Source: Triglochin maritima
Lineage: Eukaryota > Streptophyta > Magnoliopsida > Alismatales > Juncaginaceae
DNA length: 64,000 nucleotides
Reading direction: 5' to 3'
NCBI GenBank assembly: GCA_963682175.1
Contig: OY821786.1
Span: forward strand, 30,869,501-30,933,500
Shown here: piece by piece, positions 33,734 through 45,375 of the stretch
Layout: each line of letters starts with the position of its first letter
Numbering within the stretch: position 1 is the stretch's first letter
Translations under genes and position numbers: made by a program
The notes under the pieces: model-generated
What the model was told of the DNA's origin: nothing
The model's database searches: none
Seen by the model: the letters and a program-made list of their open reading frames with translations, nothing else

Positions 33734-35357
33734 TACTACTGGAAAAATGAGCTACAACATTGGCATGTTACGTCAGTTATTTAACAAACGACGTTAAACT
33801 TACATTCACGTCGATTGTACGAAACCCGACATGATATATTAACATTTCACGTCGGTGTTCAACAAATCGACGTGAAACGTTGATATATCACGTCGGTTTT
33901 ATAAAAACTGACGTGTAATATATTTAATTTTTTAAATATCCCGAGACTTCGAAAACAAACCACGTCGGTTTTATGAGAACCGACGTGAAACCTTGTGTTT
34001 TACGTCAGTTTTTATAAACCCGACGTAATTTTTAATTTATTTTTTAAAAATAAAACTCAATTTTTAAAAACAATTCACGTCGGTTTTTATAAAACCGGTG
34101 TGATGCCCTGTGTTTCACGTCGGGTTTTAAAAAACCAACGTGGTTTGTTGGTCGGTTTGTGCGTGTTAATTTCAATTTTTAAACAAAAAAAATCAAATTT
34201 TAGAACAATGTCACGTCGGTTTTTTTTAATGTCAACAACCCTAGCCGACATACTTCTCAAAGTCACCCTCTAAATACCAACTCCCACACCTTCTCCACCT
34301 TTTCCCATCCACCCTCCCTTCCCGACCAACTCATTCTTCCAGAACTTCACCCTCTCCACCACTCCCCAACCTGAGTACATCCATCCCTACCATCTCCCTC
34401 CCTTCCCCGCCTTCATCCTCCATCCTTTTGTCCCCAATGTTCCTCTCCCTCTCTTGAGGAGAGGTGGTTTCTCTTCTTTCCTCATCTCGATCTGTCAGAC
34501 CAGGTGGAATGGAAAGGCCTACTGATGCTTACAAGGAAACACATAACCTTGTTCTTGGAAAGGAAGACATTTATTTTGGTGGGCAAGTTTCAAACGTTCA
34601 GGTATTTTCTTTTTTCAGACATAACTTGATTCCATATTATTCGTGATGCATATGTTTAAAAAAATTCTTTTTTTTGAAACTTTTACATATATATATTAAC
34701 CCATGTTTCACCTTAATATCATTTTGACAGAATTTTCTGTATGATAACTAAGATGTGTTGTCTCATCTTAGAATGTCTTAATCATGTTTTCCATGAACCA
34801 AAACACCTGGATACGCGTCACTATTTCAGAGACTTGATATGTGATTTTTTTGGCTTTTTATGCTTTCATTGAACCTCTTATCTGCATTATTTTTGCCTCT
34901 ACTCATTTGAAGGTTGATGCAATGGCTGCTTCTTAGGTCGCTGAGCTCGTGGCATTCATGGCAAAGAATAGGAGCCTCTCATTTTGTAAGTTGGTGGAAG
35001 TTATAGTAGAAATGACTGCACCATTGCTGCCTATGGATAAACTTCTTTCAGAAATACCATCACAAAGACTTGATACTTCACCACCAAAGGTTCTTCAATC
35101 TTAATTCTCATGCAAACCGTCTAATTTATGTTTAAAACGCATGATGTTGAGGCGAATTTCAAGAGGTTTTCAAAAACCAACGTGGTATCTTCAACATATC
35201 ACGTCGGTTTACCGAAACCGACGTGGTATATCCAACATATTACGTCAGTTATAGTAAAACCGATGTTATATGTGGGATATATTACGTCGGTTTTACTGAA
35301 AACTTACATAGTATCTACCTCATATCACGTCAATTTTTGAATAAACAACTTAATATC
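33734..35357. mobile_element. third CACTA element, right end cut by duplication B
   Basis: The left end TACTACTGGAAAAATGAGC resembles the common CACTA terminus CACTACTGGAAAAA with the first C mutated. About 15 copies of CACGTCGG with flanking T-runs, or its complement, lie at 33775-34220 and 35170-35340. No right terminus is visible; at about 35358 the sequence changes to duplication B. Between the two repeat clusters lie captured exons. Confidence 0.7.
34464..35112 (+). pseudogene. two captured exons of an unidentified gene inside the CACTA
   Basis: Exon one ends ...GKEDIYFGGQVSNVQ at 34601 with a GTATTT donor. Exon two begins at 34913 after a TTTGAAG acceptor and reads VDAMAAS, one in-frame TAG, then VAELVAFMAKNRSLSFCKL and VIVEMTAPLLPMDKLL. 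The phase across the splice is conserved. The codon-like composition and retained intron indicate DNA-level capture. I do not recognise the protein. The single stop codon makes this copy a pseudogene or truncated product. Confidence 0.5.
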
Positions 35358-38300
35358 GGCATACATTTCTAATTTTTTTGTGTACCATCAAACTTAACTC
35401 TTCTATCAATTATGGTTACCCACACAGACCATAAGTTGATTCTTTATTTAATCCAAGTTACTCTGCTATTGAATTCAACTTACCCCCCCCCCCCCCTTGG
35501 GCTTAAATTTACCCCAATATACATGATGGTTATTTAGGGTAAGCCTAAATGATAGGTGGGGTAAGTATATAACAAATCAAGGTAAATTGGATTACATAGT
35601 AGGATTTTAATAATGGTTCATGGGGGTAAACTTATGGATGGTCTGGGTAAGTTGAATTCAGAAGAATGGTAAATTGGATTACCTATTAATTGGGATTTTA
35701 ATAATGGTTCGTGGGGGGTAAACTTATCAATGTTCGGGGTATGTTGAATTCAGGAGCAGAGTAAATTAGATTACAGTAGGATTTTAATAATGGTTCGTCG
35801 GGGAAAACTTATCGATGGTCAGATTAAGTTGAATTCAGGAGCTGTGTAAATTGACTACATAGTAGGAATTTAATAATGGTTCATGAGTAAATTGGACTAC
35901 ATAGTAGGATTTTAATAATGGTTCATAGGGGTAAACTTATCGATGGACGAGGTAAGTTAAATTCACGTGCAAGGTCAATGGGATTAAATAAAAGTTGTTG
36001 AATGGATTGTTATTACCCTCAAATCGTGTTTACATCTTTTCTCCAACGTTTTACGTTTTACGTACAATTATTTAACTTACATAATTTATTGTTCTACACT
36101 TGTTGCCTTGTATGTTTTAACTTACATAATTATCGATGGTAATTTTAAGGCGTTATTTTTTCTTTGTGCCTTGAATGTTTCCGTATAGCTTTTCTTCACT
36201 TTTAGCATAATGTCATATGGAATTACCCTTCAATATATTTCAAATTACCTTGTGTATTATGTATAAGTGCAAACAACAATGATAACACATTTGTGTTCCC
36301 ACATAAATTATCTTACTGGTTTGTTATTCCTGTTGAATCAAAATGAAATTGTACCATGAAAGATAGAACAAAATCCACAGCATTGTTAAACTGACATCCA
36401 CATTTACATGGAATCATAAGAACGTGATAACAAAATAATACAATCACAAAGGATGATGGTACAATGTTAATTATAAAATAAAATTGTATGGTAAATTGGA
36501 AAAAAAAATCCACCGAGGTATTTTGGTACATGACAGTGGGTATACTCCGATAGTTGTCAAAGAATCTATATTTTGCTGCATGATGAATATAGCACAAAAG
36601 AAAACACATCATCAGTAATAAAAGTAAAATAATAAAACATAAAACAACGATGAATCAAATAAAGAAACCTTAGTAATAATATTTTACTATAAAAAAGGAA
36701 GGTTGGGGTAAATTTAATTGTTACAGGGGGTAACTTTGATTTAATAGAAGGGGTAATTTGGAGAAAATAGAATGGATTAAATGATGGTTCATAGGGGTAA
36801 CCTTAATTGATGGGTGTTTTTATCGTGATTTTACATCATTTGGAATTAGAATCACAGTAAGATTAACTCTTCCTTAAAAAAACTAATTGCTCCAAACTAA
36901 CATAAAGTAGTTAACCACTATATGGACACATGAACCATGTCTACAACTTAATCGTGAACGACAATTCTACGAATAAAAAGACCAAAGTCTATAATGAATA
37001 TTAACTTAGGAGCTCATTAAAAGCAACAAAACATAGTCTAACATTTTAGCCAAACCTACAATCAAGAGTCGAAACATCACCTTTAATCCAAACTAAGGAG
37101 AAAACCGGAACAAGAAATCCAACTCTAATACTGAAGAAGAAATAAAACAAACCAAAAATCTACAACTCAAAATCAAATTTTAGTACCACCAAGCGAAACC
37201 AAAAAAAAATCTACAAACCCACAACTTCACTCACACTAGAACACAAACTATAAAGTAAAAAAGATTATTTACTCCAACATTAGTCACTTCATACAATACA
37301 TCTACAAGCAACTATAGTATCAACAGATATGAAAAAAAAATCCCATGAAAAAGTCAACATTGCTTTGTGCTTTGACACACAAAAAACCCACAATGCAGTA
37401 ATCAAACTTTTAACTCAAGTAGTGAACCCCCAAAACGAAACAAATCTAAAATGAACCCAACTTCATCCTCACTGGCATGAACCCAATCTTTAAATTTATT
37501 TATCTGTTTTATAATTTGCTTCTCTTTATATGATCAATCCAACAAACATTAGAAGAAAAACGAAAATCTTTACTAAACCAACACATGGATAAAAAGATTG
37601 AAAAAAAAACTTTACTCCAAGACTCGTGAGCTGTAATACGAAAATATAAAAGCATAATAAAATATTAATATCACCATTAGGAATAAAATGAGGATCAATC
37701 CACAAGATCCAAAAGACACGAATGAGATCCAAAAAGGAGGATCGATTTAGAAGATCCAAAAGACACCAAAAAGATCCAAAAAACACAAAATCCTACGATC
37801 AACAAGATCCAAAACAATAACCAGGATCGATCAAAATCATTTTCAAGGAGTTTGACACATAGAAGCTACAAGAACAATTATCGCTTGAACATATACAAAT
37901 AACACGAAACAAATGCAACAAAACTAAACAAAATAGTAGATTATAACATATATATTTCAAATCTATAGACAAAATAGGTCGTAGGTGGAGAGAAGGGGTC
38001 GGAAAATCTTTGGAAAACTCCAATTCAACCAAAATACAAAATAGAAGGAGAAGGGAAAATCTCTGGAAACAAATACCCAAATGACCAAATGTGAGAGAAT
38101 GGAAGATCAAACGAATATCTCTAAAAAATCCCAAAAATCAGTTTTTTCTTCTCTTCAAAGCCACAAAAACCCAAGAACCCATTTCACGAAAGAAATCCAA
38201 AGCCCCTTTTCCACCAAATCAATCCATGAAAATCGCACTTTACTATCAAAAATCCAAAGAACTCAGCTTTTTGTAGACCAAAGGTAAAGAAGGGAGAGAA

Positions 38301-38961
38301 AACCTGGTAGAATTGGAGGTTGAAACCAAAATTTTCAGCATGTTGCTTGAGCTGATCGACAGTGACATGGGAGGAATTGTCGAGGTTGTCGACCTATTTT
38401 GAATATGACGAGGAGAAGTTGCAATACTGTGTGGCTCCCGATCGATGGGAACTTCCATGTCTGAAGAAATACATAGTAAGCTTACACGCTGAGGAAAGGG
38501 TGTGGGGGGTTGGAGGAGAGGGTGGAAGAAGGTTTTGGTGTAGAAGTGAAATTTAAAAAAATAAGGTTTTCACTGGCTATGGGAATTCCGAGAATAAAGC
38601 AAAATGTCAGGATCCGTAATCTGAAATTATTTTTTTCGTTTTTTTCTTGTGGCATGGTAATTTTTGGAGAGAGAAAGTGACATTTCTTGTCTTCTGGAGT
38701 GGTTTTGTTTGCCAAACTGGTTTGGTGACTAAGCAAAAATTGATGAGTTGGAATATCCAACTCATGGTGCGTGAGTTTTGGGGTGGAGAAGTGAGTAGAA
38801 TACTACTTTTCCATATGCTTATAGGGCTCAAGATTGTTACATGCAGAAGTCGACAAGATACAAGTTTTTTAAACCATTTTATTTGTAAAATTAACTCCCG
38901 ACATGTAACTCACGTGCTAAAATTAGTCTTAGTTGATCAAGATGAAATTCACACCTCAAAG

Positions 38962-39249
38962 TAGGGTTGTCAACTTTGACTTTGCTCGATAGCTCGACTC
39001 GAACTTGACTTAAAAAACGCTCGACTCTAGTTTAACTTGAAAATGAAGGATTTTGATGAAAAACCAAAAAATCTTCAAACTTAGTATAATAAACGAGCCG
39101 CTCGAACTCGAAAATTTTTGATGCCCGGCTCGATAGTTCACTCGAATGTTTTAGTCCTTCATTTATAATTATTTTTTGGTATTTGATAATAACATAAGAT
39201 AATATGCATGACTCAAAATTTCGCTCGACTCGGCACGTTTACACCCCTG
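38962..39249. mobile_element. hAT MITE with 8-bp TSD, copy B
   Basis: Same element and same target site as 20769-21057. CCTCAAAG flanks it at 38954-38961 and 39250-39257. The ends read TAGGGTTGTCAA and GTTTACACCCCTG. Confidence 0.92.
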
Positions 39250-39420
39250 CCTCAAAGGGTGAATTCAAAAAAGAACGGAATTATATATCCATGAAACTAA
39301 AAAATCATAAGAGTTTCTATTTTCTAAGGATATATGTGCAAAATTCCTTGCATTATATATGACAAAACGAAAGGCTTGATGTTCGGCCCATCTTTCACAA
39401 CCAAGCCTTCTCATCACTCT

Positions 39421-39669
39421 ATGGCCTCTACCAGAGTGTTCAAGATGGGTGAACACCCTGTTACGAAACCCTTGTATGTTCCCGACAAGAGCTCGCCCTC
39501 GTCGTCGCCTCTGCCAACACCTCCTAAACCGCTTCTTGTCACTGCACCTGAAGACGAGGGTGATTTCCTGATGCTCCTTCTCCTCCCTGACTTTTGCGTC
39601 TTGAAGTCATTCTATTCGGACCTCATGGAACGCATCACTTCGTATGGTATTACTGTCGTTGCTCCGCAA
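39421..39669 (+). pseudogene. CLH: chlorophyllase copy 3, exon 1 (diverged)
   Basis: 83 codons from ATG 39421 to a GTGAGT donor at 39670, colinear with copy 2. It keeps MASTRVFKMGEHPVTKP and LLVTAPEDEGD. The conserved HGFY block is changed to PDFC and HGFIVV to YGITVV, and these are substitutions in the most conserved part of the exon. Together with the damage in exons 2 and 3 (52725-53682) this indicates loss of selection. The two halves of this copy are separated by 13 kb because a 12.3-kb block sits in intron 1. Confidence 0.85.
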
Positions 39670-39812
39670 GTGAGTCCACCTTATTTACTTGTTTTATGAA
39701 ATATTAAAAGATTATGTGGAACACATTTAAACCATTTCAATTATTTTCTCCGGAAAACATATTTAGTATGAAAAATGATATAAATAGAAAAAATTACAGA
39801 TAATCCCCTAAG

Positions 39813-40600
39813 GAAAAGTTGTATCTTACACTACTTCCCACCCCATTTCTCACGTGTGGGACGTGGAGGGTGATGTGGAGGACCATGGTGGGTGGAGGAA
39901 TCCAGCTCACATCGTGTTCAAAATTTGAAAAAAAAATATTGCTAAAATTAAAACTTGTCAGTACATAGACAGAAAAGAGTGTTGCATTAAATCCTTCATT
40001 TCTTGATCTGGAATCTTCTCTCTTTCTTCCATCCTTCTATCAATCCAGTCATTTCTCCTCCAGTTTCTTCTTCCCTCTTTCTTCCATCCTTCACCTCAAA
40101 TTCTTAGCCTTAGATCCTTCTTCTTGGACTGGAATATTCTCTTCTCTTGATCTTTCATTTGGTTTTCATGGTTGAAGGTTTTTAGATGGCTCTTGCTACT
40201 TTACGATTGTGGATTGTTCAGGTTTAAGTTGGATTTTTTTGTAATTTGGGTTTTCTTTGGTGGTTAAGTTATTACGTTTTGTATTTTTTGTTTACGGTTA
40301 GAGTTGAGATCATGTACCACATCGTGCTGAAAGCTCATGGCGGGATGATGAGGAGGAGAACCAATTTGGTCATCAAGCTCGACCAAGTCCCCATGCTGGA
40401 CGGAGGTCAAGACCCATCGCTCCCCTCTCTTATTATGCTGATTTAGCTGGACAAACCTGATGACGTCGAGGTTGTGTCGAATACGGAGATTGTCGATAAC
40501 GAGATTAACTCTACTATCTACCTCCAGAAAGGTGAATCCCTTGTTTCTTGAGGGAGAAGTTGCAACAACTTCCAACAATGAGGTCATTCGGGTGTGTTTT
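39813..40600 (+). pseudogene. captured gene fragment with 5' UTR, intron and exon
   Basis: A CT-rich leader (40000-40140) and a probable intron precede an exon at 40302-40531, bounded by GGTTAG and by AAAG|GTGAAT. The exon encodes VEIMYHIVLKAHGGMMRRR, DGGQDPSLPSLIMLI, one stop, then LDKPDDVEVVSNTEIVDNE in the same frame. I do not recognise it. It looks like a host gene piece carried by the surrounding transposon and later hit by one nonsense mutation. Confidence 0.45.
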
Positions 40601-40849
40601 GGTGGTTTTGTATAACGGTATTCCAAACATGTTGATAACGTTGTTTTATGTTTGTGGATAATGTGGCATGATGCATTTGAATGCTTCTTTTTATGTTGTT
40701 TTGATGTTTGTGGATAATGTGGTATGATGTATTTGTATGATTTTTGTGTTTTTCTTGTCTTATTGAAATGGACTACAAAATTTAAGTATGGATTAGTCCA
40801 AGGATGAGGATTTCACTTCTCAACTACCACTCACTTACTCTTTCTTGAT

Positions 40850-42914
40850 TCTTCGAATTTATCCGCAAACGTACCCCCTCTGCCTGTTAAATTTACCCCT
40901 TCATCAATTACAATTACAATTACAATTACACAACAAAAATGCATTTTATTCGATGTAATTTAATTTTAATTACCCCAATCTACCATCAAAGTTACCACAA
41001 CTCGTATATATATTTACCCCAACATGCCTGCAACCCATCATTTGATACATTATATTTAATCATAATTTTCCCTTCTTCAAAATTATACAGTTATGTGAAC
41101 CGTGTTGATGGATGACTTCCACGGTGAAATCAATTGCAATTGTAAAATGTTTGAACATGTCGGGATGTTGTGCTACAACATACTTGCGGTCTGGAAACAA
41201 AAAACAAATCAACAAGGAAGTCCATCCAAAATATGTTATTCAGTGTTTAAGAAAAGATGTGAAAAAAAATCTAGGTGATCTGCCCCCAAAAGATATCCCA
41301 TTGGTGATGGATACATTTGGTAGGTAATAGGAAACAATAGAGTTCTGTGTTTTCTTTGGAGAGTAGTCGTTTCCAATCTCACGAACGATCATTGCAAGTG
41401 ATGGAAGGCCTAAGACCTTTAACGTTACCCTGTTGTGACATATAACTTACCCCGTCTATAAATTAGCTTTACCCCAACCAGACCCCTGCTATTGAATTCA
41501 ACCAATTGGACACAAAATTTTCTCATTCGATGTACACTGACAAACTTACCCCTACAAACAATAATTTAATTCCTTGTATTTAATCTATTTTATCCGGCTA
41601 CTGAATTCAATTTACATCGTCCATCAATTAGGATTACCCCCACGAGCCATATTTAAAATCCCTCTACTTAATCCAATTTACCTTGTTATTGAATTCAACT
41701 TACCACACCTATCATTTAGGATTACCCTACGAACCATCATTTAATAAATTCTATTTCCATCCAGTAAATTTGTTGATCCAATTTAGCTTGCACACAGTGT
41801 TGATGGATGACTTCCTCAGAGACATTAACTGAAATTGTAAAGTGGGTTGTGGCGGTATAGGAAACTAGGAGGTAACCTAGTAGTTAATATAGATGTGATA
41901 GAGGATAATTTGGTTCAACGTGATCAATAAGTTGGAGTAAGTAAGATCAACTTACCCTGACAATCCAAATTACCTTGCTATTGAAATAAACTTAGCCAAC
42001 CTATCATTCAGGTTTACCCCCACGAACCAACATAAAATTCATTCTATTTACTCCAAGTTACTTGTCCTACAAAAAACAATAGAGTTCTGAGCTTTCTTTG
42101 GAGAGGAGTCGTTCAAACCTCACAAACGATAATTGCAAGTGAACTAATTTTATGTAAAACATAAGGCGTTGGAGAAAAGATGTAAACAAGATTCTAAGGT
42201 CATAACAATTCATTCAATTTCTTCTATTTAATCCAATTTACCCTGCTTCTGCATTCAACTTACCCTGTATATCGATAAGTTTACCCTAATTAATAAATCC
42301 AATTGGTAGAAGGAATTATGGTAAATCTAGTTACGATAAGAGGTAATTTTGTTTAATAAGTCGGGTAACTTAGAGTAAATAAAATGTATTAAATGATGGT
42401 TTGGGGGGGGGGTAACCCTAATTGGTGGACGAGGTAAGTTGAATCTAATAGCAGGGTAAATCTAGTTGAATCGAGCATAGTACACAAAACAAATGTACTA
42501 TGTAAAGACAAACTCAATCAACAAGATCCACTGGATCATGTCTTAGCTCTGACCTCAGCATGTCTTAGCAATTTCTTCTAGAAAAAATGGAGATGGAAAC
42601 GACTTTTAACAGTGTTCGCAATATTTAATCCAATTGGTAGAATAAATGGTAGGTTGGGGTAAATTTAGTTGCGATAGGGATAAATTTAATTTTAAAGGAC
42701 GGGTAACTTGGATAAATAGAATGTGGATTAAACGATGGTTCATGGGGGTAACCCTAACTGTAAGAATGGGTAACTTGAATTCTATAGCAGGGTAGCTTTA
42801 GTAGAATTGAAGTTATGTTGGGGTAATATTAGTTGTAATAGGGGGTAAGTTGAATTCAATAGCATGATAACTTGGGTAAATAGAAGGAATTAAATTATGG
42901 TATGTGGGGGTAAC
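40850..42914. repeat. TTACCC/GGTAA phrase arrays of the inserted block
   Basis: Up to about 42300 the phrases run in TTACC orientation (GAATTCAACTTACC, ACCATCATTTAAT). From about 42340 they run mostly in GGTAA orientation. The Gypsy element at 42915 inserted into the phrase GGGGGTAAC. A block at 42530-42630 (CTGACCTCAGCATGTCTTAGC) recurs at 50915-50990. Confidence 0.7.
41111..41330 (+). pseudogene. FAR1/MULE-type SWIM zinc-finger fragment
   Basis: In the frame starting at 41111 the translation contains CNCKMFEHVGMLCYNIL, matching the SWIM finger of FAR1-related proteins and MULE transposases (C-x-C-x(n)-C-x-H followed by hydrophobic residues). It continues as VWKQKTNQQ and then, after a frame change, as PSKYVIQCLRKDVKKN, where the family has a PSRYI...W/KK block. 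The last ligand is Asn instead of His. A shorter, more decayed relative lies at 41800-41850. This is a transposase or captured host fragment. Confidence 0.6.
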
Positions 42915-44105
42915 TGATGCATTGCATACATTGCATCATATGTCTTTCATTTAGATTAATTTTATATCAATAAATGCTACTGAGGTATGTGTTTAGTCTT
43001 ATTTACATAATACAATTACCTGAATGCAAATTACCCATATCCCGAGCATAAATGCGTGCAAGAGACTCATTTCTGTCATAAAGACCAAGTTCAAGATTAT
43101 CGGGATTCAAATGGAAGTCCATCCAAGCATAAAAGCATTCACGGACCTAATTACAAAAAGGCCAAGGACTTAAGCACAAAAGTAGCCAGGGACTTAAATG
43201 CAAAAAGCCGAGGACCCGACTGCAAATTACAAGTACCAAAATATTATTTTGGAGAAGTTCTAAAGAAAAATCAATTTGGATCTCCAAACATATGAAGAAA
43301 TAAATTCGGAGCTCAAAAGAAAGGAAAGAAATCAATCCAGACGCGCAAAAGACATTTAAATCATACCATAAACACACAGGAAAAATCCGGATCCAATTAG
43401 AGCGAAATTTGCGGCGATTCCGCCGCACATTACATGCAACTTTTGGCGAAAACTCCGCACCCCTTGCGATTTGTGGCCCCGGATTTTGTCCAGTCGTGTC
43501 ATGACGCGTGTACTTTCCTATTTTATACTTGGGTCCCTTGTATCGGCTATAAATTGCCCCGAAATTATGTTGTAAAGACGTTCTTCTCTTTAGAAATAAA
43601 ATTTTGTTCTTTTATTTTGTGTTCTTTAGTTTTCTTTTGTAGTTTCTCTAGGACCCCTTCTCCTTCCCTCCATCCATGAGTTTCTAACTCTCTCCAAAGG
43701 GTGGGGGTGACGGATTTAGGGTGATGAGAAGAAGAATGATGTTATTATTTTAATTTCGTGTTAGTATATTTTGATTACTTGAGTTTATGTTGAATCATTT
43801 ATCATGTAATGCTTTATAACTAATGTGATTTATTATAAGTTTCAGAATTCTCTAAACAAAACCCGATATCTAATCCCCCACCCGCTGGACTCTTATCCAT
43901 CTTTGCTTTATTCTTAGTTTGTTTTTGCTGTTCTTGCTTTAGAAATAAAAAAATTCAAAAATCTAAACCAACCTTATTTCTCTCTCTTTCTTTCCTTAAT
44001 CGAAAATCACAAAAATAACAATATCTCTCCCTCCTTGTGTTCGACCCGTACATGTCACGTCTTCATTGACGCCGTGCACTTACGATATAAATAAAATTTT
44101 CATCA
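42915..44105 (+). repeat. 5' LTR of the Gypsy element
   Basis: 1,191 bp. A TATA box (CTATAAATT) lies near 43548. A periodic GGAC(C/T)TAA phrase recurs four times at 43143-43222, similar to phrases in the LTR at 59570-59665. Confidence 0.95.
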
Positions 44106-44111
44106 AGTTTT

Positions 44112-44129
44112 TGGTGCCATTGCCGGGGA
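44112..44129 (+). promoter_or_regulatory. primer-binding site (tRNA-Asp type) of the Gypsy element
   Basis: TGGTGCCATTGCCGGGGA differs at two bases from TGGCGCCGTTGCCGGGGA, the complement of the plant tRNA-Asp(GUC) 3' end. Confidence 0.85.
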
Positions 44130-44399
44130 GGCGACGAAGATTTTGATTCTTTTTTGTGATTTCGATTCAATTCTGTTTATCATGTGCGCGGCCTAACTAT
44201 GTGGGTTTGCGTTTCAGGAGACAACAGAGTGCGCGGCGAAATCCGGGCACATTCGGAGGAAGAAGGACGGCGGAATCTCCGCACACAAAGAACAACTCGC
44301 GGCAGATTCGCCACACGTTTGGAGCATCTGGGCTTCAAATTTCTCTGGGGTCGTCTCCATCTCTGAGTGGATGCGTAGAGCGACTGGACCACGGTCGTA

Positions 44400-45374
44400 T
44401 TCGTATTTGTATTAAAACAATTATACCCCAAATACATTTCATGTATCGGTCGACCGAGGACCACGATCGGTCGACCGTTTGTTCATCTCTTGACAAACCC
44501 GAATCTCCTGTTGAAAATCGGTCGACCGCTAGACCTGTTTCGGTCGACCTAATATCCAATTGTTTGTCAGTCCCAAAGTGCCTGGTACAAATCGGTCGAC
44601 CGTTCCCCTTTAGGTGTTCGACCGATGACTTAAGTGTACCTAAGTCGTAGCGTTGGGCGGTCGACCCTTGCTTAAACTGTCGACCGAACCTTGTGCAAAA
44701 CTGCCAAACGGTCGACCGTTCTTCACGTTTAGGTCGATCGAATTCAGCCAGAATTGGGTCCTGCATTTTCTATTTTGTGTGATCACACATCAACTCACAC
44801 CCAATCAATCCCAACGGCTCTATTCTCTCTAATGCCTATATAAAGAGTTGTAAAACACATTTTAACACAACTCTCCCACTACAAACTTGTCCCAAACTTT
44901 AGAGAGAATCCCAAACACTCCAAATCTCAATTTCCACACTTTAGTGATCAATTCCTTAATCCTACTCAAGTATGCTCAAGAATTAGAGAGTGTTGTTCCA
45001 CTCAACCTTTGTTCAAGAAGCAAGGACTTCGGTGAAAGCCCGAAGTGTTCCTCTCGGATTGTGAGAGAAGAAAGTCAAGCTCGCGAGGTTGTTCGCGGAG
45101 TTTGTTTTGTAAAAGGCATTCTCTCCTGGCCCGGAACGTGGAGTGGTTAGTGAATACGTAGGCGGAGCTCGCGGAGTCGAGCGGAGCTTACAAGAGAGGA
45201 CTAAGACCCGGGTGGGGTGCCTAACCTCTATAAAAACCGACGCGTCATTGTGGTTTGCATTTTCACTTTCGTTACTTGCTTGTTTTGTTTAAAATTCCGC
45301 TGCGCATGTTGATTGCTTAAAAAAGTAGGTGATTAGCGTAAAAGTGATTAGTGGACCCATAATACACACGAGAT
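44400..45374 (+). mobile_element. foreign LTR-like block replacing the start of gag
   Basis: The block sits between the element's 5' leader and the point where gag homology starts (QLCQIIYEG, about 45380). It holds a CGGTCGACCG array (44447-44735), a TATA box (GCCTATATAAAGAG, about 44835), a CT- and A-rich leader, and a GC-rich block with GACCCGGGTGGGG (about 45207). This is the layout of an LTR promoter. Exact ends are not clear. It may be a solo LTR or a recombined leader. Confidence 0.5.
44447..44738. repeat. second array of CGGTCGACCG palindromes
   Basis: About ten full or near copies occur, at about 44448, 44466, 44519, 44540, 44591, 44616, 44656, 44680, 44709 and 44732. The motif is the same as in the solo LTR at 31503-31992, although the sequences between motifs are unrelated by eye. 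Confidence 0.88.
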
Positions 45375-45375
45375 C

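Larger units (their letters stand above)
35358..39812. repeat. segmental duplication copy B (about 4.4 kb)
   Basis: Copy of 17208-21622, including the poly-C run (35483-35496), GGTAA phrases (35530-36000), A-rich stretch, minus-strand gene-like block (38246-38458), hAT MITE and CLH exon 1. The two copies differ by scattered substitutions and small indels, including about 45 bp extra at about 38311-38360. Confidence 0.9.

Noticed and set aside
44156..44650. Open frame of 164 codons over the second palindrome array
   Set aside because: The array removes stops in some frames on both strands; the translated text has no domain and shifts with motif spacing.
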